64,000 bases of DNA from Neptunicoccus cionae. Lineage in GTDB: Bacteria; Pseudomonadota; Alphaproteobacteria; Rhodobacterales; Rhodobacteraceae. The notes under the pieces are model-generated. The model saw nothing but the letters and a program-made list of their open reading frames with translations, was not told the origin of the DNA and ran no database searches. The stretch lies in contig NZ_PKOJ01000008.1 in NCBI RefSeq assembly GCF_002860325.1, positions 210,063 to 274,062 of the forward strand. The letters run 5' to 3'. The translations under genes were made by a program, and so were the position numbers. Below, in pieces: positions 26,488-35,632 of the stretch (position 1 is the first letter of the stretch; every line of letters starts with the position of its first letter).

Positions 26488-27818
26488 CACGCGCTCTCTT
26501 TCAGGGCTTTGATGTGCTTGTTCACGGCCCCGCGATAGGTTGCCTTATCCACGTAATAGGCCATACGCGGCAGGTCGATGTAATTCATCCCGCCAGTGGC
26601 CCGCTCAAATCCTTTGGCTTTCTTCTGCTGAAGGGATTTCGCTTCATCATTGCCGTGTTGCAATCCGGCGATGTAGCGGGCGATCATCTCGGCCTGTTCG
26701 TGACGCCCCTGCCAGCCCAACCCCGAGGCTTCGACCATGCCAAGCACAAACAGGTCATCCCGCTCCGGATGCATCGCGTTAAGGTAAAGATGGGGGGCAG
26801 ACCCCCGCCAGTTCAGCAAGGCGTGGTCAATAAACGGATAGTGCAGCTTGTACCCCGTCGCAGCAAGGATCATGTCGTATTCGCCCTGCGTACCGTCCTT
26901 GAAATGGACGGTATTACCGTCCATCCGGTCTATATCGGCACGGATTTTAATGTCACCGTGGCCTGCGTGAAACAGGATCAGGGAATTGACGATGGGGTGG
27001 CTTTCGTAAAGCTCGTAATCCGGTTTGGGGAAGCCGTATTTCTGCGGATCACCCACAAACCATTTCAGGATCGCCCCGTCCACCTTGCGTTTCAACCACA
27101 TGGGCAGTTTGATCATGCCGCCCATCGTATCTGCCGGTTTGCCGAATACGTACTTCGGCACGAAATAATACCCCCGCCGCATGGACAGTTCGCAGGATTT
27201 ACCGTGATGGATTGCGTCCACCGCAATATCACACCCCGAATTGCCCGCCCCGACGATCAGCACCCGTTTTCCGGTAAATTGCGTCGGAGAACGATAGGCG
27301 CTGGAGTGGATTAACTCTCCGTCAAAGCTCCCTTCAAATTCCGGCATATTGGGTTCGGACAGTGTGCCGTTCGCGATCAGGACGCCGGCAAATTCGGCAG
27401 AGTATTCTTCGCCGTCCACCTCCCAAATGATGCGCCAGCCCTCCCCGTTACCGCCAAGCGGTTCTGCAGATGTTACGCGGGCACCGAAAGTGTAATGGTC
27501 GTACAGCCCGAAATGCTGCGCAAATCCGCGGAAATAGTCCCGCAAATCACGATGAGACGGATATTCCGCCACATCTTCTGCCATCGGGTAATCTGCAAAT
27601 TCCGTCATCGTCTTGGAGGAAATCAGATGCGCGGTATCATACATGGTAGACAGCGGCGCATCGATGTCCCACAGCCCGCCTACATCTTTGTGCAGCTCAA
27701 ACCCGTGGAAGGGGATGCCCTGCTCTTTCAGGGTTTTCGCCATCGCCAATCCCATCGGCCCTGCCCCGATCAGCGCATAACTCTGCGTGCCCTGCGGTTT
27801 TGTAATGTCTTTTGCCAA
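26487..27818 (-). CDS. Flavin-containing monooxygenase family protein
   Basis: 443 residues. GAGPMGLA near the N-terminus binds FAD, GAGNSGCD near residue 195 is the NADPH Rossmann motif, and FDGELIHSSAY is the FMO signature FxGxxxHxxxY between them; ATGY near the C-terminal third is also typical. First gene of the operon. The likely start is TTG at 27818: a strong GAGGAGG ribosome site lies six bases upstream, whereas the longer frame starting at 27833 would place that same sequence inside the coding region. Family members oxygenate nitrogen or sulfur centres or perform Baeyer-Villiger reactions. It does not obviously match trimethylamine monooxygenase; substrate unknown. Controlled most likely by the divergent TetR protein through the palindrome at 27845-27862. 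Confidence 0.85.
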   Translation of the reverse strand: MAKDITKPQGTQSYALIGAGPMGLAMAKTLKEQGIPFHGFELHKDVGGLWDIDAPLSTMYDTAHLISSKTMTEFADYPMAEDVAEYPSHRDLRDYFRGFAQHFGLYDHYTFGARVTSAEPLGGNGEGWRIIWEVDGEEYSAEFAGVLIANGTLSEPNMPEFEGSFDGELIHSSAYRSPTQFTGKRVLIVGAGNSGCDIAVDAIHHGKSCELSMRRGYYFVPKYVFGKPADTMGGMIKLPMWLKRKVDGAILKWFVGDPQKYGFPKPDYELYESHPIVNSLILFHAGHGDIKIRADIDRMDGNTVHFKDGTQGEYDMILAATGYKLHYPFIDHALLNWRGSAPHLYLNAMHPERDDLFVLGMVEASGLGWQGRHEQAEMIARYIAGLQHGNDEAKSLQQKKAKGFERATGGMNYIDLPRMAYYVDKATYRGAVNKHIKALKESA

Positions 27819-27844
27819 AATATGCCTCCTCAATCCCGAATAAC

Positions 27845-27862
27845 ATTGAACAATCGTTCAAT
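27845..27862. promoter_or_regulatory. Inverted-repeat operator, probable TetR site
   Basis: A perfect palindrome ATTGAAC-AATC-GTTCAAT lies in the 76-bp gap between the divergent monooxygenase and TetR genes. Size, symmetry and place fit a TetR-family operator acting on both promoters. Confidence 0.75.
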
Positions 27863-27894
27863 ATAAGGCAAGATAAATCTTGAGAGGTATCGAA

Positions 27895-28563
27895 GTGGAT
27901 GAAATCAAACGCAAAAGAGCGCCGTCCAAACGGTCTCTGGAAACCCGTCAGCGGATTTTTGACAGTGCAGAGCAGTTGTTTGCAGAGCGGGGATTCGACG
28001 GTGCCTCGATCCGGGATATTGCCAAACTGGCCGGAGTCCAAACCGCACTCGTGAACCATCACGGCGGGGCAAAAGCGGATTTCTTTGAAGCCATCGTCGC
28101 CCGCCGCGCCGAACCGCTGGCCCAGAAACGGCTGGCGGAACTGGCTCGCATCCGGCCTGACCTTGCAAACCTTTCCGAAGAGGAAGCGGTTCTGGCGGTA
28201 TTGCACGCCTTTATTGATCCGTTTCTGGCACTTGCGCGGGATGACACGGGCTGGCAGGCCTATGCGCGGCTGGTGGCGCAAGTGTCCTCCGATCAACGCT
28301 GGGCCACACTGGCGGCGACGTATTTCGATCCCACAGCACAAAGATTTCTAATGGCACTGACTGAACGCTTTCCCGCCGCCCCGCCTGCCACAGTGGCGCA
28401 GGGATTTGTCTTTACAATTTCGGCGGTACTGGGACTGGTCACATCACGCTGGCGCATATCCGCACTGGCAGACAGCAAAAACCGACCGGACGATCAGGAC
28501 GTGATCGCAGGGCTTTATTCATATGCGGGCAGAGGATTTCTGGCATTACTGGAACGGGATTAA
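27895..28563 (+). CDS. TetR family transcriptional regulator
   Basis: 222 residues. The first ~60 hold a TetR helix-turn-helix (RQRIFDSAEQLFAERGFDG, then SIRDIAKLAGV), followed by an all-helical ligand domain of about 150 residues with the TetR_C-type FxxxxxARDD region. The start is GTG at 27895, seven bases after a GAGAGG ribosome site; a TTG at 27880 is less well placed. Divergent to the monooxygenase operon with a palindromic operator between them, so it probably represses that operon and itself until an inducer binds. Runs tail-to-tail into the XRE gene with 15 bp between the stops. Confidence 0.88.
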   Translation: MDEIKRKRAPSKRSLETRQRIFDSAEQLFAERGFDGASIRDIAKLAGVQTALVNHHGGAKADFFEAIVARRAEPLAQKRLAELARIRPDLANLSEEEAVLAVLHAFIDPFLALARDDTGWQAYARLVAQVSSDQRWATLAATYFDPTAQRFLMALTERFPAAPPATVAQGFVFTISAVLGLVTSRWRISALADSKNRPDDQDVIAGLYSYAGRGFLALLERD

Positions 28564-28578
28564 GCATCGCAGATTAAG

Positions 28579-29469
28579 CTATGCTTTTACGTCCATAATC
28601 CGCTGCAACAACTCTGTAGCCTCCTGCCCTTTCAGACTTTGTTGCCAGATCCGCTCTGCCACCGACTGGTGCAGTTTTACGGATTCCTCTGCTGCAGTAA
28701 TCGTTGCGACACCGATCCGCACGTTGGCGGAAGCCCCCAGCCGGAACGGACTCGTCGCCACCTGTGCGCTGGTGCCTTTGCGCAGAATCTGAAAAATCGT
28801 ACTGGGCATCGAATCCTGTACGATCCCGATTTGCATCCCGATTGGTTGTTCTTCGATCAGGGACTGGATGTTGCGAATTTCCTGACGGGCCACCTCAAAC
28901 CGTTCAGCCGGAACCGGCGCTCCGCCATGCAGGTTGCCCACAAAACCCGAGGCGACGAATTGCTCCAGATCTGTGGCCGAGACCAGACCGATGATATTGG
29001 GCTTGCGTTCGCGGAACTGCTGTTTGCGCTGCAGCAGGATGTCCATAAGCTGCGAAATCGTATTTTCCAGCCCGTCGCGGTTGGCGGCGGTCTCTGGCAC
29101 GCTTTCCCGTAAAACCTGCGGCAGCATCTCGTCGTAGGCATCTGTGGTCAGCAAATAGGGTACAGGCCCGAACAGCACTGTAATCTGGTCCACCTCTGAT
29201 TCAATCTGGCGCAGACGCTCGAAAAACGTGATCGCCGAAGAGATATTCTCCGACCCCACCCCGAACAAGGATGCCAGTGAAACATCCAGAAGATCGGCAA
29301 TCTTGCCCAGCGCATCAACGCGGATCGGCTGGCCGGATTCATATCTGTAAATCGCCGCCCGAGAGATGCCGGTCGCCGCTGCAACCTCCTCTGGCGTCAG
29401 CCCGGCACCGAGTCTATAGGACTTCAACCGTCTGCCAATGTCCGAAATCATTTGATATTGAGATGTCAT
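28579..29469 (-). CDS. XRE family regulator with large C-terminal sensor domain
   Basis: 296 residues from ATG 29469. Residues ~7-62 are a lambda-repressor-like helix-turn-helix (GLTPEEVAAATGISRAAIYR, YESG). The remaining ~230 residues form an alpha/beta domain that I do not recognise; there is no cupin or peptidase motif. A longer frame to 29709 exists but would run over the dctP start and lacks a ribosome site, so I reject it; an ATG at 29451 is another possible start. It is divergent from the TRAP/pyrimidine operon, and the shared promoter region holds inverted repeats, so it is the probable regulator of that operon, with the transported compound or a metabolite as ligand (inference). Confidence 0.82.
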   Translation of the reverse strand: MTSQYQMISDIGRRLKSYRLGAGLTPEEVAAATGISRAAIYRYESGQPIRVDALGKIADLLDVSLASLFGVGSENISSAITFFERLRQIESEVDQITVLFGPVPYLLTTDAYDEMLPQVLRESVPETAANRDGLENTISQLMDILLQRKQQFRERKPNIIGLVSATDLEQFVASGFVGNLHGGAPVPAERFEVARQEIRNIQSLIEEQPIGMQIGIVQDSMPSTIFQILRKGTSAQVATSPFRLGASANVRIGVATITAAEESVKLHQSVAERIWQQSLKGQEATELLQRIMDVKA

Positions 29470-29528
29470 ACTCTGGGCTTTTTCCACGTTAGGTTCATCG
29501 GGTTTAGTCCAGATTTTGCCATCTGTGT

Positions 29529-29580
29529 AGACAAAACTTAGATTTTTCTCATTTTTGAGATTTGTCTTGACTTTGATACA
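29529..29580 (+). promoter_or_regulatory. Putative promoter/operator of the TRAP-pyrimidine operon
   Basis: Arms AGACAAA (29529-29535) and TTTGTCT (29561-29567) enclose a second inverted repeat TCTCA-TTTT-TGAGA (29547-29560). The latter overlaps a possible -35 (TTGAGA) that is followed after 16 bases by a -10-like TACATT ending near 29582. Good candidate for the XRE regulator's binding site; the promoter assignment is tentative. Confidence 0.5.
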
Positions 29581-29621
29581 TTGCTGCGGTCCTTTAGCAA
29601 CGATTAACAGTGGAGAACACA

Positions 29622-30635
29622 ATGACGTTGAAAAAAACAATAACACGCCGCGCGCTGGGCGCACTTGCATTCGGGGCTGTGGCCTTGTCTGCCGCGCCAG
29701 CACTTGCACAAGACTTCACGGCACGTATCGGCCATCTGGAATCCCCCCAGCAAAGCCGTCATGTGCATCTGGAAAAAGTTGCTGAACTGGTTAAGGAGCG
29801 CACCAACGGCGCTGTTGAATTCCAGATTTTCCCGCAGGCCCAACTGGGCAACCAGCGCCAGATGACCGAAGGCGTGCAGCTTGGAACGCTGGAAGCGACT
29901 GTTGCACCGGCGGCCTTCCTCGGCGGATTCAACCCAGTCGTCTCTGTGCTGGACATTCCTTACCTGATGCCCGCTGATGCCGCCGCCGCCCAAGCCCTGC
30001 GCGAGGGCCCGTTCGGGGATGCGTTGCTTGCATCTTTTGACAAACGTGGTGTCGTGGGTGTGGCCTGGTGGCCAAACGGTATGAAGAACTTTACCTCCAA
30101 CGCGCCTCTGGATGATATTGCATCCTTTGCCGACCAGAAGTTCCGCGTGATGGATTCCAACATCCTGATCGAACAGTTCAACGCTCTTGGCGCCTCTGCC
30201 ATCGCACTGCCTTTTGGCGAGTTGTACACATCCCTGCAAACCGGCGTTGTGGACGGGCAGGAAAACCCGCTCGACACCATCCAGCGCATGAAGTTCTTTG
30301 AAGTGCAGGACTATCTTGTAATATCCGAGCACGGCGCGATGGAAGACATGGTTCTTTTCAATCCGATGTGGTGGAACAGCCTGCCGGACGAATACAAAAC
30401 TGTCATTCAGGACACATTCAACGAAGTTGTCCCTGCCCTGACCGAGCATAAAGCGGCGGCTGTTGCGGAAGCTTTGACAGTGATCGGCGAAAGCGACATC
30501 AATATCCGCGAAGCCTCTGCCGAAGAGCGCACAGCCTTTGCCGAAAAAATGACACCGCCAGCCACTGCCGCCTATATCAAGCGCGCAGGTGATGAGGGCG
30601 AAGCCCTGATCGAAATCTACAACGCAAACAAGTAA
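29622..30635 (+). CDS. dctP: TRAP transporter substrate-binding protein (DctP family)
   Basis: 337 residues. A Sec signal peptide (basic start, then a hydrophobic stretch ending ALA-Q near residue 29) leads to a periplasmic DctP-type binding protein: RIGHLESPQQSRH at the mature N-terminus, the FPQAQLG motif, VMDSN and the GVVDGQENP motif typical of the family, where the preceding Arg (KFRVM) binds the ligand carboxylate. Start at ATG 29622 after GGAGA. It heads an operon with dctQ, dctM and pyrimidine-type enzymes. The operon content suggests an orotate-, dihydroorotate- or carbamoyl-aspartate-like carboxylate as ligand. This is inference from neighbours, not from the binding pocket. Confidence 0.92.
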   Translation: MTLKKTITRRALGALAFGAVALSAAPALAQDFTARIGHLESPQQSRHVHLEKVAELVKERTNGAVEFQIFPQAQLGNQRQMTEGVQLGTLEATVAPAAFLGGFNPVVSVLDIPYLMPADAAAAQALREGPFGDALLASFDKRGVVGVAWWPNGMKNFTSNAPLDDIASFADQKFRVMDSNILIEQFNALGASAIALPFGELYTSLQTGVVDGQENPLDTIQRMKFFEVQDYLVISEHGAMEDMVLFNPMWWNSLPDEYKTVIQDTFNEVVPALTEHKAAAVAEALTVIGESDINIREASAEERTAFAEKMTPPATAAYIKRAGDEGEALIEIYNANK

Positions 30636-30651
30636 GCGTTCTGCGTTCCGG

Positions 30652-30684
30652 TCGGGCCCGCCACTGTCGGGCCCGATCTCGTTT
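30652..30684 (+). terminator. Intra-operon stem-loop between dctP and dctQ
   Basis: TCGGGCCCG and TCGGGCCCGA flank a 6-base loop and can pair; a short GTTTT run follows. In TRAP operons such a structure commonly reduces read-through so that the binding protein is made in excess over the membrane subunits. Confidence 0.6.
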
Positions 30685-30726
30685 TCCCCCTGATCCGCCT
30701 TGCCGGTTGCAGCCAGAGGACCGAAT

Positions 30727-31239
30727 TTGAAACTCCTAAACCTACTCAGACTTGTGGAACGAACCTTTCTCGTCAGCGTCTTCCTTGCCATGGTCATTCT
30801 GTTCTTCGGCAATGTCGTCGCGCGGGAGATCGGCGGCACCTTTGCCAGCCGCTTTGCATGGATCGAAGAGGCCGTGCGTTTCATGAATATCTTTCTGGTT
30901 TTTATCGCCCTCGGCCTGACCCTTGAAAAAGGACGTCATGTCGGGATCGACACCCTGCGCAACAAATTGTCCGGCATGCCCCGCACTGTCCTGTTGAAAC
31001 TGATCGACGGGGTCGGGTTCTTCTTTGCAATTTATCTTGCATGGCTCGGCATGAGCCTTGTGGAATTTGTGCTGATGACCGGCCAGCGCAGCCCGACGCT
31101 GAATATCCCCATCGGCTGGGTTTATATGGCTCCGGTTACGGGGTTCGGCCTGCTCGCTTTACGCTTCGCCCTGTCTTTTTTCGGCGTCATCGACCGCTTT
31201 TCCGAAAACCAGCATGTAATCGAAGGGGATGACGCATGA
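30727..31239 (+). CDS. dctQ: TRAP transporter small membrane subunit (DctQ family)
   Basis: 170 residues with four predicted membrane helices and the DctQ hallmarks: WIEEAVRFMNIFLVFIALG in the second helix region and a charged loop LEKGRHVGIDTL. The start is TTG at 30727, six to seven bases after AGAGGA; upstream starts (30700) lack a ribosome site. Its stop overlaps the dctM start (ATGA). Forms the membrane complex with DctM that imports the ligand captured by DctP using a sodium gradient. Confidence 0.88.
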   Translation: MKLLNLLRLVERTFLVSVFLAMVILFFGNVVAREIGGTFASRFAWIEEAVRFMNIFLVFIALGLTLEKGRHVGIDTLRNKLSGMPRTVLLKLIDGVGFFFAIYLAWLGMSLVEFVLMTGQRSPTLNIPIGWVYMAPVTGFGLLALRFALSFFGVIDRFSENQHVIEGDDA

Positions 31240-32516
31240 TCCTGATTGTTATCGCGCTCGCCATTGTTCTTCTGGTGCTTGGCTTTGAGATGTTTCTGGT
31301 GCTGGGTGTCCCTGCACTTGCCACCAAGGAACTGTTCTATGGCAACCTGCCTGATCCGGCAGTGGTGCAAAAAATCTTTGGCGGCGTGGACCATTCCACC
31401 CTGCTGGCGATCCCCTTCTTTATCTTTGCCGCACATCTGATGGGATCGGGCCAGATTGCGCGCAACCTGACAGGATTTGTACGCGCCATGATCGGCCATA
31501 CCCGTGGCGGTATGGGGCATACAGTGATCGGCGGGTCTATGGCCTTTGGCTCGGTTTCCGGCTCTGCCCCTGCCACGGTGGCGGCGATGGGCAAGATGGT
31601 CTATCCCGAGATGCGCAAGAACGGATTTTCCGAGAAGTTCAGCCTTGGTCTTTTGGTGGCCAGTGCGGAAACCGCCCTGCTGATCCCGCCCTCCATCACA
31701 TTCATCATCTATGGCTGGATGACAGGCACCTCTATTGCGCGTCTGTTTGCAGGCGGACTGGCTGTGGGCATCTTTTTGGGACTGGCCTTTGCCGTCATGG
31801 TCTGGATCGAAGCCAAGCGCAAAGGCATTCAGCCCGATGCGAAGACCTCTTGGGGACAACGGTTTCAAGCCCTGAAGGATTCAGCCTGGGCACTTGGCAT
31901 GCCGGTGATTATCCTTGGCGGTATCTATTCCGGCACCATCACACCCACCGAAGCCGCCGCCGTCAGCGTTATCTACGCCATTTTTGTGGAAATGGTCGTC
32001 TACCGGAATTTCGGCTTCAAGGACCTGTTCCGCATCACCGAACAAAGCGCGATTTCCACCTGCGTGATCTTTATTCTGTTGGCGATGGGCGGGCTGATTT
32101 CCTTTTACGTTACACTGGCGCAGGTGCCGACCCAGATCACCGATTTCCTGACAGCAATTGATGCCGGACCGATCCAGTTCCTGCTGGCGGTGAACGTCTG
32201 CTTCCTGATTGCCGGTATGTTCATCGATCCGAACTCTGCCCTGCTGATCCTTGTGCCACCGCTGTTTCCGGTGGCCACGGCCCTTGACGTTGATCCGGTG
32301 CATTTCGGGATGATCGTCACACTGAACATCAGTCTGGGCATGATCACCCCGCCCTTTGGTCTGGATATATTCGTGGCCTCCTCCACCCTGCAAAAACCGG
32401 TGCTGAACATCATCAGGGGGGTCTGGCCGTTCGTCTTCGTCAACATCCTCGTCCTGCTGGTGATCACCTACGTACCGCAAATCTCACTTTTCATCCCGAA
32501 GATGCTCTTCGGCTAA
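31236..32516 (+). CDS. dctM: TRAP transporter large membrane subunit (DctM family)
   Basis: 426 residues, about 12 hydrophobic segments. Family motifs include PFFIFAAHLMGSG, a GSVSGSAPATVAAMG loop (the conserved first hairpin sodium-site region), LLIPPSITFIIYG, and near the end FIDPNSALLILVP with ITPPFGLDIFV as the second hairpin. Translationally coupled to dctQ by a four-base overlap. Full-length and intact, so the transporter looks functional. Confidence 0.93.
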   Translation: MILIVIALAIVLLVLGFEMFLVLGVPALATKELFYGNLPDPAVVQKIFGGVDHSTLLAIPFFIFAAHLMGSGQIARNLTGFVRAMIGHTRGGMGHTVIGGSMAFGSVSGSAPATVAAMGKMVYPEMRKNGFSEKFSLGLLVASAETALLIPPSITFIIYGWMTGTSIARLFAGGLAVGIFLGLAFAVMVWIEAKRKGIQPDAKTSWGQRFQALKDSAWALGMPVIILGGIYSGTITPTEAAAVSVIYAIFVEMVVYRNFGFKDLFRITEQSAISTCVIFILLAMGGLISFYVTLAQVPTQITDFLTAIDAGPIQFLLAVNVCFLIAGMFIDPNSALLILVPPLFPVATALDVDPVHFGMIVTLNISLGMITPPFGLDIFVASSTLQKPVLNIIRGVWPFVFVNILVLLVITYVPQISLFIPKMLFG

Positions 32517-32528
32517 GAAAGGCAAAAC

Positions 32529-33374
32529 ATGTCACTGATACAACGGCATACCGCCGGAGAGGTTTCTCCGGCGAACGGGACAACTCACGAAGTTGAAACC
32601 TCTGTAAAGTCGAACATAGCTGTGAATGGCGAGTACCGTCTGCTGACACTCGATGCGCCGCAATGCGTGTTGGACTGCCAGCCGGGACAGTTCTTTCACA
32701 TCCTCTGCCCTGTCACCACCACCGAGCAACCCTACCTGCGCCGCCCGATGAGCATCTACGGTTATTCCGCTGACAAAGGCGAATTGCAGTTCCTGTACAA
32801 AGTCACTGGCGAAGGCACGCGGGCGCTGGCAACACTGGCAAAGGGCGACAGGCTGAACGTGCTTGGTCCGCTCGGGGTTGGCTTTCGCATCCGCGACGAC
32901 TGGCAGAACCTTTTGTTGCTGGCGCGGGGAGTCGGGCTGGCGACATTGGCGCCGCTAGCACAAGAAGCGCAACGCCTGAACCGCAAGCTGGTTGCGATCT
33001 GTTCGGCCCGTAGCGCCGATGTCCTGATGTCTATCGACCATTTCAAAAGCCTTGGCGCAGAGGTGATTACTGTCACCGATGCCGAGGGCACCTCCGGTCT
33101 GGAAAACCTGCGCGAAATCATCGAAGGTCGCATCGCGGCGCAGGGCGTGGATGCCATGTACACCTGCGGATCGAACCGGATGCTAAAGCTGCTGCAAGAG
33201 ATCGGTGCGACCCACAACATCCCCGGTGAAATCGCACTGGAACAGCAAATGGCCTGCGGGCTTGGCATGTGCCAATGCTGCGTGCGTTCCTTTAACCGCA
33301 AGGGCGTAATCACACAGGAACGGGTCTGTCGCGAAGGCCCCGTCTTTGGCATAGAGGAGGCGATGGCATGGTAA
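32529..33374 (+). CDS. pyrK: Dihydroorotate dehydrogenase electron-transfer subunit (PyrK-like)
   Basis: 281 residues of the ferredoxin-NADP reductase-like family: LRRPMSIY is the FAD-binding motif, the next domain binds NAD(H), and the C-terminus has four cysteines in the order ACGLGMCQCC plus a later C (RVCREG), the [2Fe-2S] cluster of PyrK. It begins 12 bp after dctM with an AAAGG ribosome site and overlaps the next gene by seven bases. In class 1B enzymes PyrK lets the dehydrogenase exchange electrons with NAD(H). An N-terminal extension of about 20 residues precedes the core. Being next to a TRAP transporter, it probably serves a catabolic or salvage reaction instead of the main biosynthetic route. 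Confidence 0.88.
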   Translation: MSLIQRHTAGEVSPANGTTHEVETSVKSNIAVNGEYRLLTLDAPQCVLDCQPGQFFHILCPVTTTEQPYLRRPMSIYGYSADKGELQFLYKVTGEGTRALATLAKGDRLNVLGPLGVGFRIRDDWQNLLLLARGVGLATLAPLAQEAQRLNRKLVAICSARSADVLMSIDHFKSLGAEVITVTDAEGTSGLENLREIIEGRIAAQGVDAMYTCGSNRMLKLLQEIGATHNIPGEIALEQQMACGLGMCQCCVRSFNRKGVITQERVCREGPVFGIEEAMAW

Positions 33375-34312
33375 ACCTTTCCACTCAAATTGGCAGCCTG
33401 ACGCTGGCCAATCCGATCATGCCCGCCTCTGGCACCTTTTCCGAAGACCTGTCCGAAGTGCTGGACCTGCACCAGTTGGGCGCCCATGTAACCAAGACAA
33501 TCACCGCGGAAAAGCGGGGCGGCAACCCGACCCCGCGGGTCTGCGAAGTGCGCGGCTCCATGCTGAACTCTATCGGCATCCCATCCAAGGGCGTGCAGCA
33601 TTTCATCGACAATACGATCCCGTTCTACAACGCCTATGACGTGCCCTTGGTCGTCAGTATTTCGGCCAATTCCGCCGATGAATTCGCACGCATCTGCGAG
33701 CAGGTTTCCGTGCCCGGTGTGGCCGCGATTGAAGTGAATATCTCCTGTCCTAACATCGAAGAAGACGGCAAGGCCTTCGCCATGCGTCCATCGACCACCA
33801 CTACCGTGATGGAAAAGCTGCGCAGCGCCTCTGACCTGCCGCTTTGGGCCAAGCTCAGCCCCAATACAGGGGAAACCATAGAGGTCGCCCTTGCCGCGGA
33901 AGAGGCAGGCGCCGATGCGCTGGTGGTGGCCAATACACTGCTGTCGATGGCGATTGACATCGATACCCGCAAACCGAAACTCGGCAATCTGATGGGCGGT
34001 CTGTCCGGCCCTTCGCTAAAACCGATTGCCCTGCGCATGGCCTATCAATGCGCCAAATCGGTTCAGATTCCGGTTATCGGCTGCGGCGGCATTTCCACGG
34101 TAGAAGACATTGTGGAATACCTGATTGCAGGGGCCACGGCGGTTCAGATCGGCACCGCAACCTTTATCAATCCCAACATTATGGTGACTCTGCTCGGGCA
34201 GTTGGAAACCTATCTGGAAACCCGGAATATCGCCAGCGTTAGCGATCTGGTCGGATCGGTTCGCGATGAGAATGCCGCCGATGCTGTCGTCTTCATGGAG
34301 ACCGCCCCATGA
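33368..34312 (+). CDS. pyrD: Dihydroorotate dehydrogenase, class 1B type
   Basis: 314 residues, FMN-dependent TIM barrel. The conserved NISCPN motif supplies the class 1 catalytic Cys (class 2 enzymes have Ser); MLNSIGI, WAKLSPN, a VVANT motif and IGCGGI with GATAVQIGTA bind FMN and phosphate. Preceded directly by the PyrK-like subunit, which makes this an NAD-linked class 1B pair. Proteobacteria of this kind normally use a quinone-linked class 2 PyrD for biosynthesis, so this copy is probably accessory: it may reduce imported orotate to dihydroorotate with NADH, as in orotate-degrading bacteria, or run in the oxidative direction. It could also act on a related pyrimidine such as uracil, as in dihydropyrimidine dehydrogenases, but the length and the PyrK partner favour DHODH. 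Confidence 0.85.
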   Translation: MVNLSTQIGSLTLANPIMPASGTFSEDLSEVLDLHQLGAHVTKTITAEKRGGNPTPRVCEVRGSMLNSIGIPSKGVQHFIDNTIPFYNAYDVPLVVSISANSADEFARICEQVSVPGVAAIEVNISCPNIEEDGKAFAMRPSTTTTVMEKLRSASDLPLWAKLSPNTGETIEVALAAEEAGADALVVANTLLSMAIDIDTRKPKLGNLMGGLSGPSLKPIALRMAYQCAKSVQIPVIGCGGISTVEDIVEYLIAGATAVQIGTATFINPNIMVTLLGQLETYLETRNIASVSDLVGSVRDENAADAVVFMETAP

Positions 34313-35589
34313 CCACCGCCCCGTTCACTGTCGACCCGGACGAGTTGCGGCTTGCAACGCAATGGTTCGACGACATCTACAACATAAGCCGGGACCGCCT
34401 TGGCGTGTCCCGTCCGTCCTACTCCGCCAAAGAGACCGAAGTTCTGGAATTTCTGGCCGATCTCTGCCGTGCAGAGGGGCTGGTTGTGGAAACCGATGCG
34501 GGGCAGAACCTGTTGATTTCCCTACCCGAAGATGCGGATGCAGAAAAATTCGTGATTGTCGGCTCCCATGTGGACTCTGTGCCGATGGGCGGGAACTACG
34601 ACGGTATGGCGGGCGTTCTGGCCGGTCTGATGTGCCTGTTCCGCGCCCGCAGGAACGGGACCCGTTTTGCCCGCCCTGTAAAGGTTCTGGCCATGCGGGG
34701 CGAGGAAAGCGCGTGGTTCGGACCCTGCTACATCGCCTCCAAAACGCTGATGGGCACCCTTGGTGCTGACGAACTGGCCTCCGCCCATAAAGGCGACGGG
34801 CGAAGCCTTGCGGATCACATGGCGGATGTTGGAATTGACATGGCGCGGGTTTCGCGAGGTCAACCGCTCATGGATAAAGCCGACATTCTGGAATATATCG
34901 AACTGCATATCGAACAGGGGCCGTTGCTGATCGGAAAGGACCAACCTGCAGCTGTTGTTTCGGGCATTCGCGGCAATTTCCGCCACAAACAGGTGCGCTG
35001 CATCGGGGAGGCAGGCCATTCCGGTGCCGTGCCCCGCGCGTTTCGAAAAGACCCTGTGCTGGCGATGGCCGACCTGTTGCACCGTCTGGATGAAAGCTGG
35101 CTGACCATCGTGCAAAAAGGCGACGATCTGGTGCTGACCTCTGGCGTGGTCGGGACCGATCCCGAACGCCACGCCATGTCGCGCATTGCCGATGAAATCC
35201 GCTTCAGCCTTGATATCCGCAGCCAGAACAGCGAAGTGCTGGAAGCGATGGCGATGCTGTTGCGCGAAGAAATGGACAAGATCGCAGCAGAGCGCGGCGT
35301 GTCCTTTGACCTTGGGGATGTGAACAACACCCCCCCTGCCCTGATGACGCCGGAACTGGTGGAGCAACTGGAACAGGCCATGGCGCGCCTTGGCATGGAG
35401 CCGACGACGATGGCGTCGGGCGGCGGCCATGATGCGGCGGTATTTTCCAACGCCGGCGTTCCCGCTGCGATGGTTTTTGTGCGCAACCAGAACGGCTCTC
35501 ACAATCCGGACGAAGCGATGGAGATCGAGGATTTTCTCGCTGGTGTCTCGATCATTTATGAGTATCTGGTTAAGAGCGCCCCATGTTGA
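34309..35589 (+). CDS. M20-family Zn amidohydrolase (ureidosuccinase/carbamoylase type)
   Basis: 426 residues of the hydantoinase/carbamoylase subfamily of M20 peptidases: [15 protein letters not shown] carries the first metal-binding His and the bridging Asp, [10 protein letters not shown] the catalytic and metal Glu residues, ELHIEQGP the next metal His, GHSGAVP the dimerisation-domain motif, and SGGGHDA with SHNPDE the last ligands. Family members remove the carbamoyl group from N-carbamoyl amino acids (giving CO2 and ammonia) or act on allantoate. Beside PyrD/PyrK and PyrE the best candidate substrate is N-carbamoyl-L-aspartate (ureidosuccinate), the product of dihydroorotase. Start overlaps the pyrD stop (ATGA). 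Allantoate or beta-ureidopropionate remain possible. Confidence 0.85.
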   Translation: MTTAPFTVDPDELRLATQWFDDIYNISRDRLGVSRPSYSAKETEVLEFLADLCRAEGLVVETDAGQNLLISLPEDADAEKFVIVGSHVDSVPMGGNYDGMAGVLAGLMCLFRARRNGTRFARPVKVLAMRGEESAWFGPCYIASKTLMGTLGADELASAHKGDGRSLADHMADVGIDMARVSRGQPLMDKADILEYIELHIEQGPLLIGKDQPAAVVSGIRGNFRHKQVRCIGEAGHSGAVPRAFRKDPVLAMADLLHRLDESWLTIVQKGDDLVLTSGVVGTDPERHAMSRIADEIRFSLDIRSQNSEVLEAMAMLLREEMDKIAAERGVSFDLGDVNNTPPALMTPELVEQLEQAMARLGMEPTTMASGGGHDAAVFSNAGVPAAMVFVRNQNGSHNPDEAMEIEDFLAGVSIIYEYLVKSAPC

Positions 35590-35632
35590 AACCCTCTCCT
35601 GTCACAGCGCAACCGATTGTAAAGGAACACAG

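Noticed and set aside
29470..29709. N-terminal extension of the XRE regulator to 29709
   Set aside because: It would overlap the dctP start and the promoter region, and the extra sequence looks non-coding.
35390..35632. N-terminal extension of PyrE to 35390
   Set aside because: It lies inside the hydrolase gene in another frame; the ATG at 35633 has AAAGGAAC and matches the family length.
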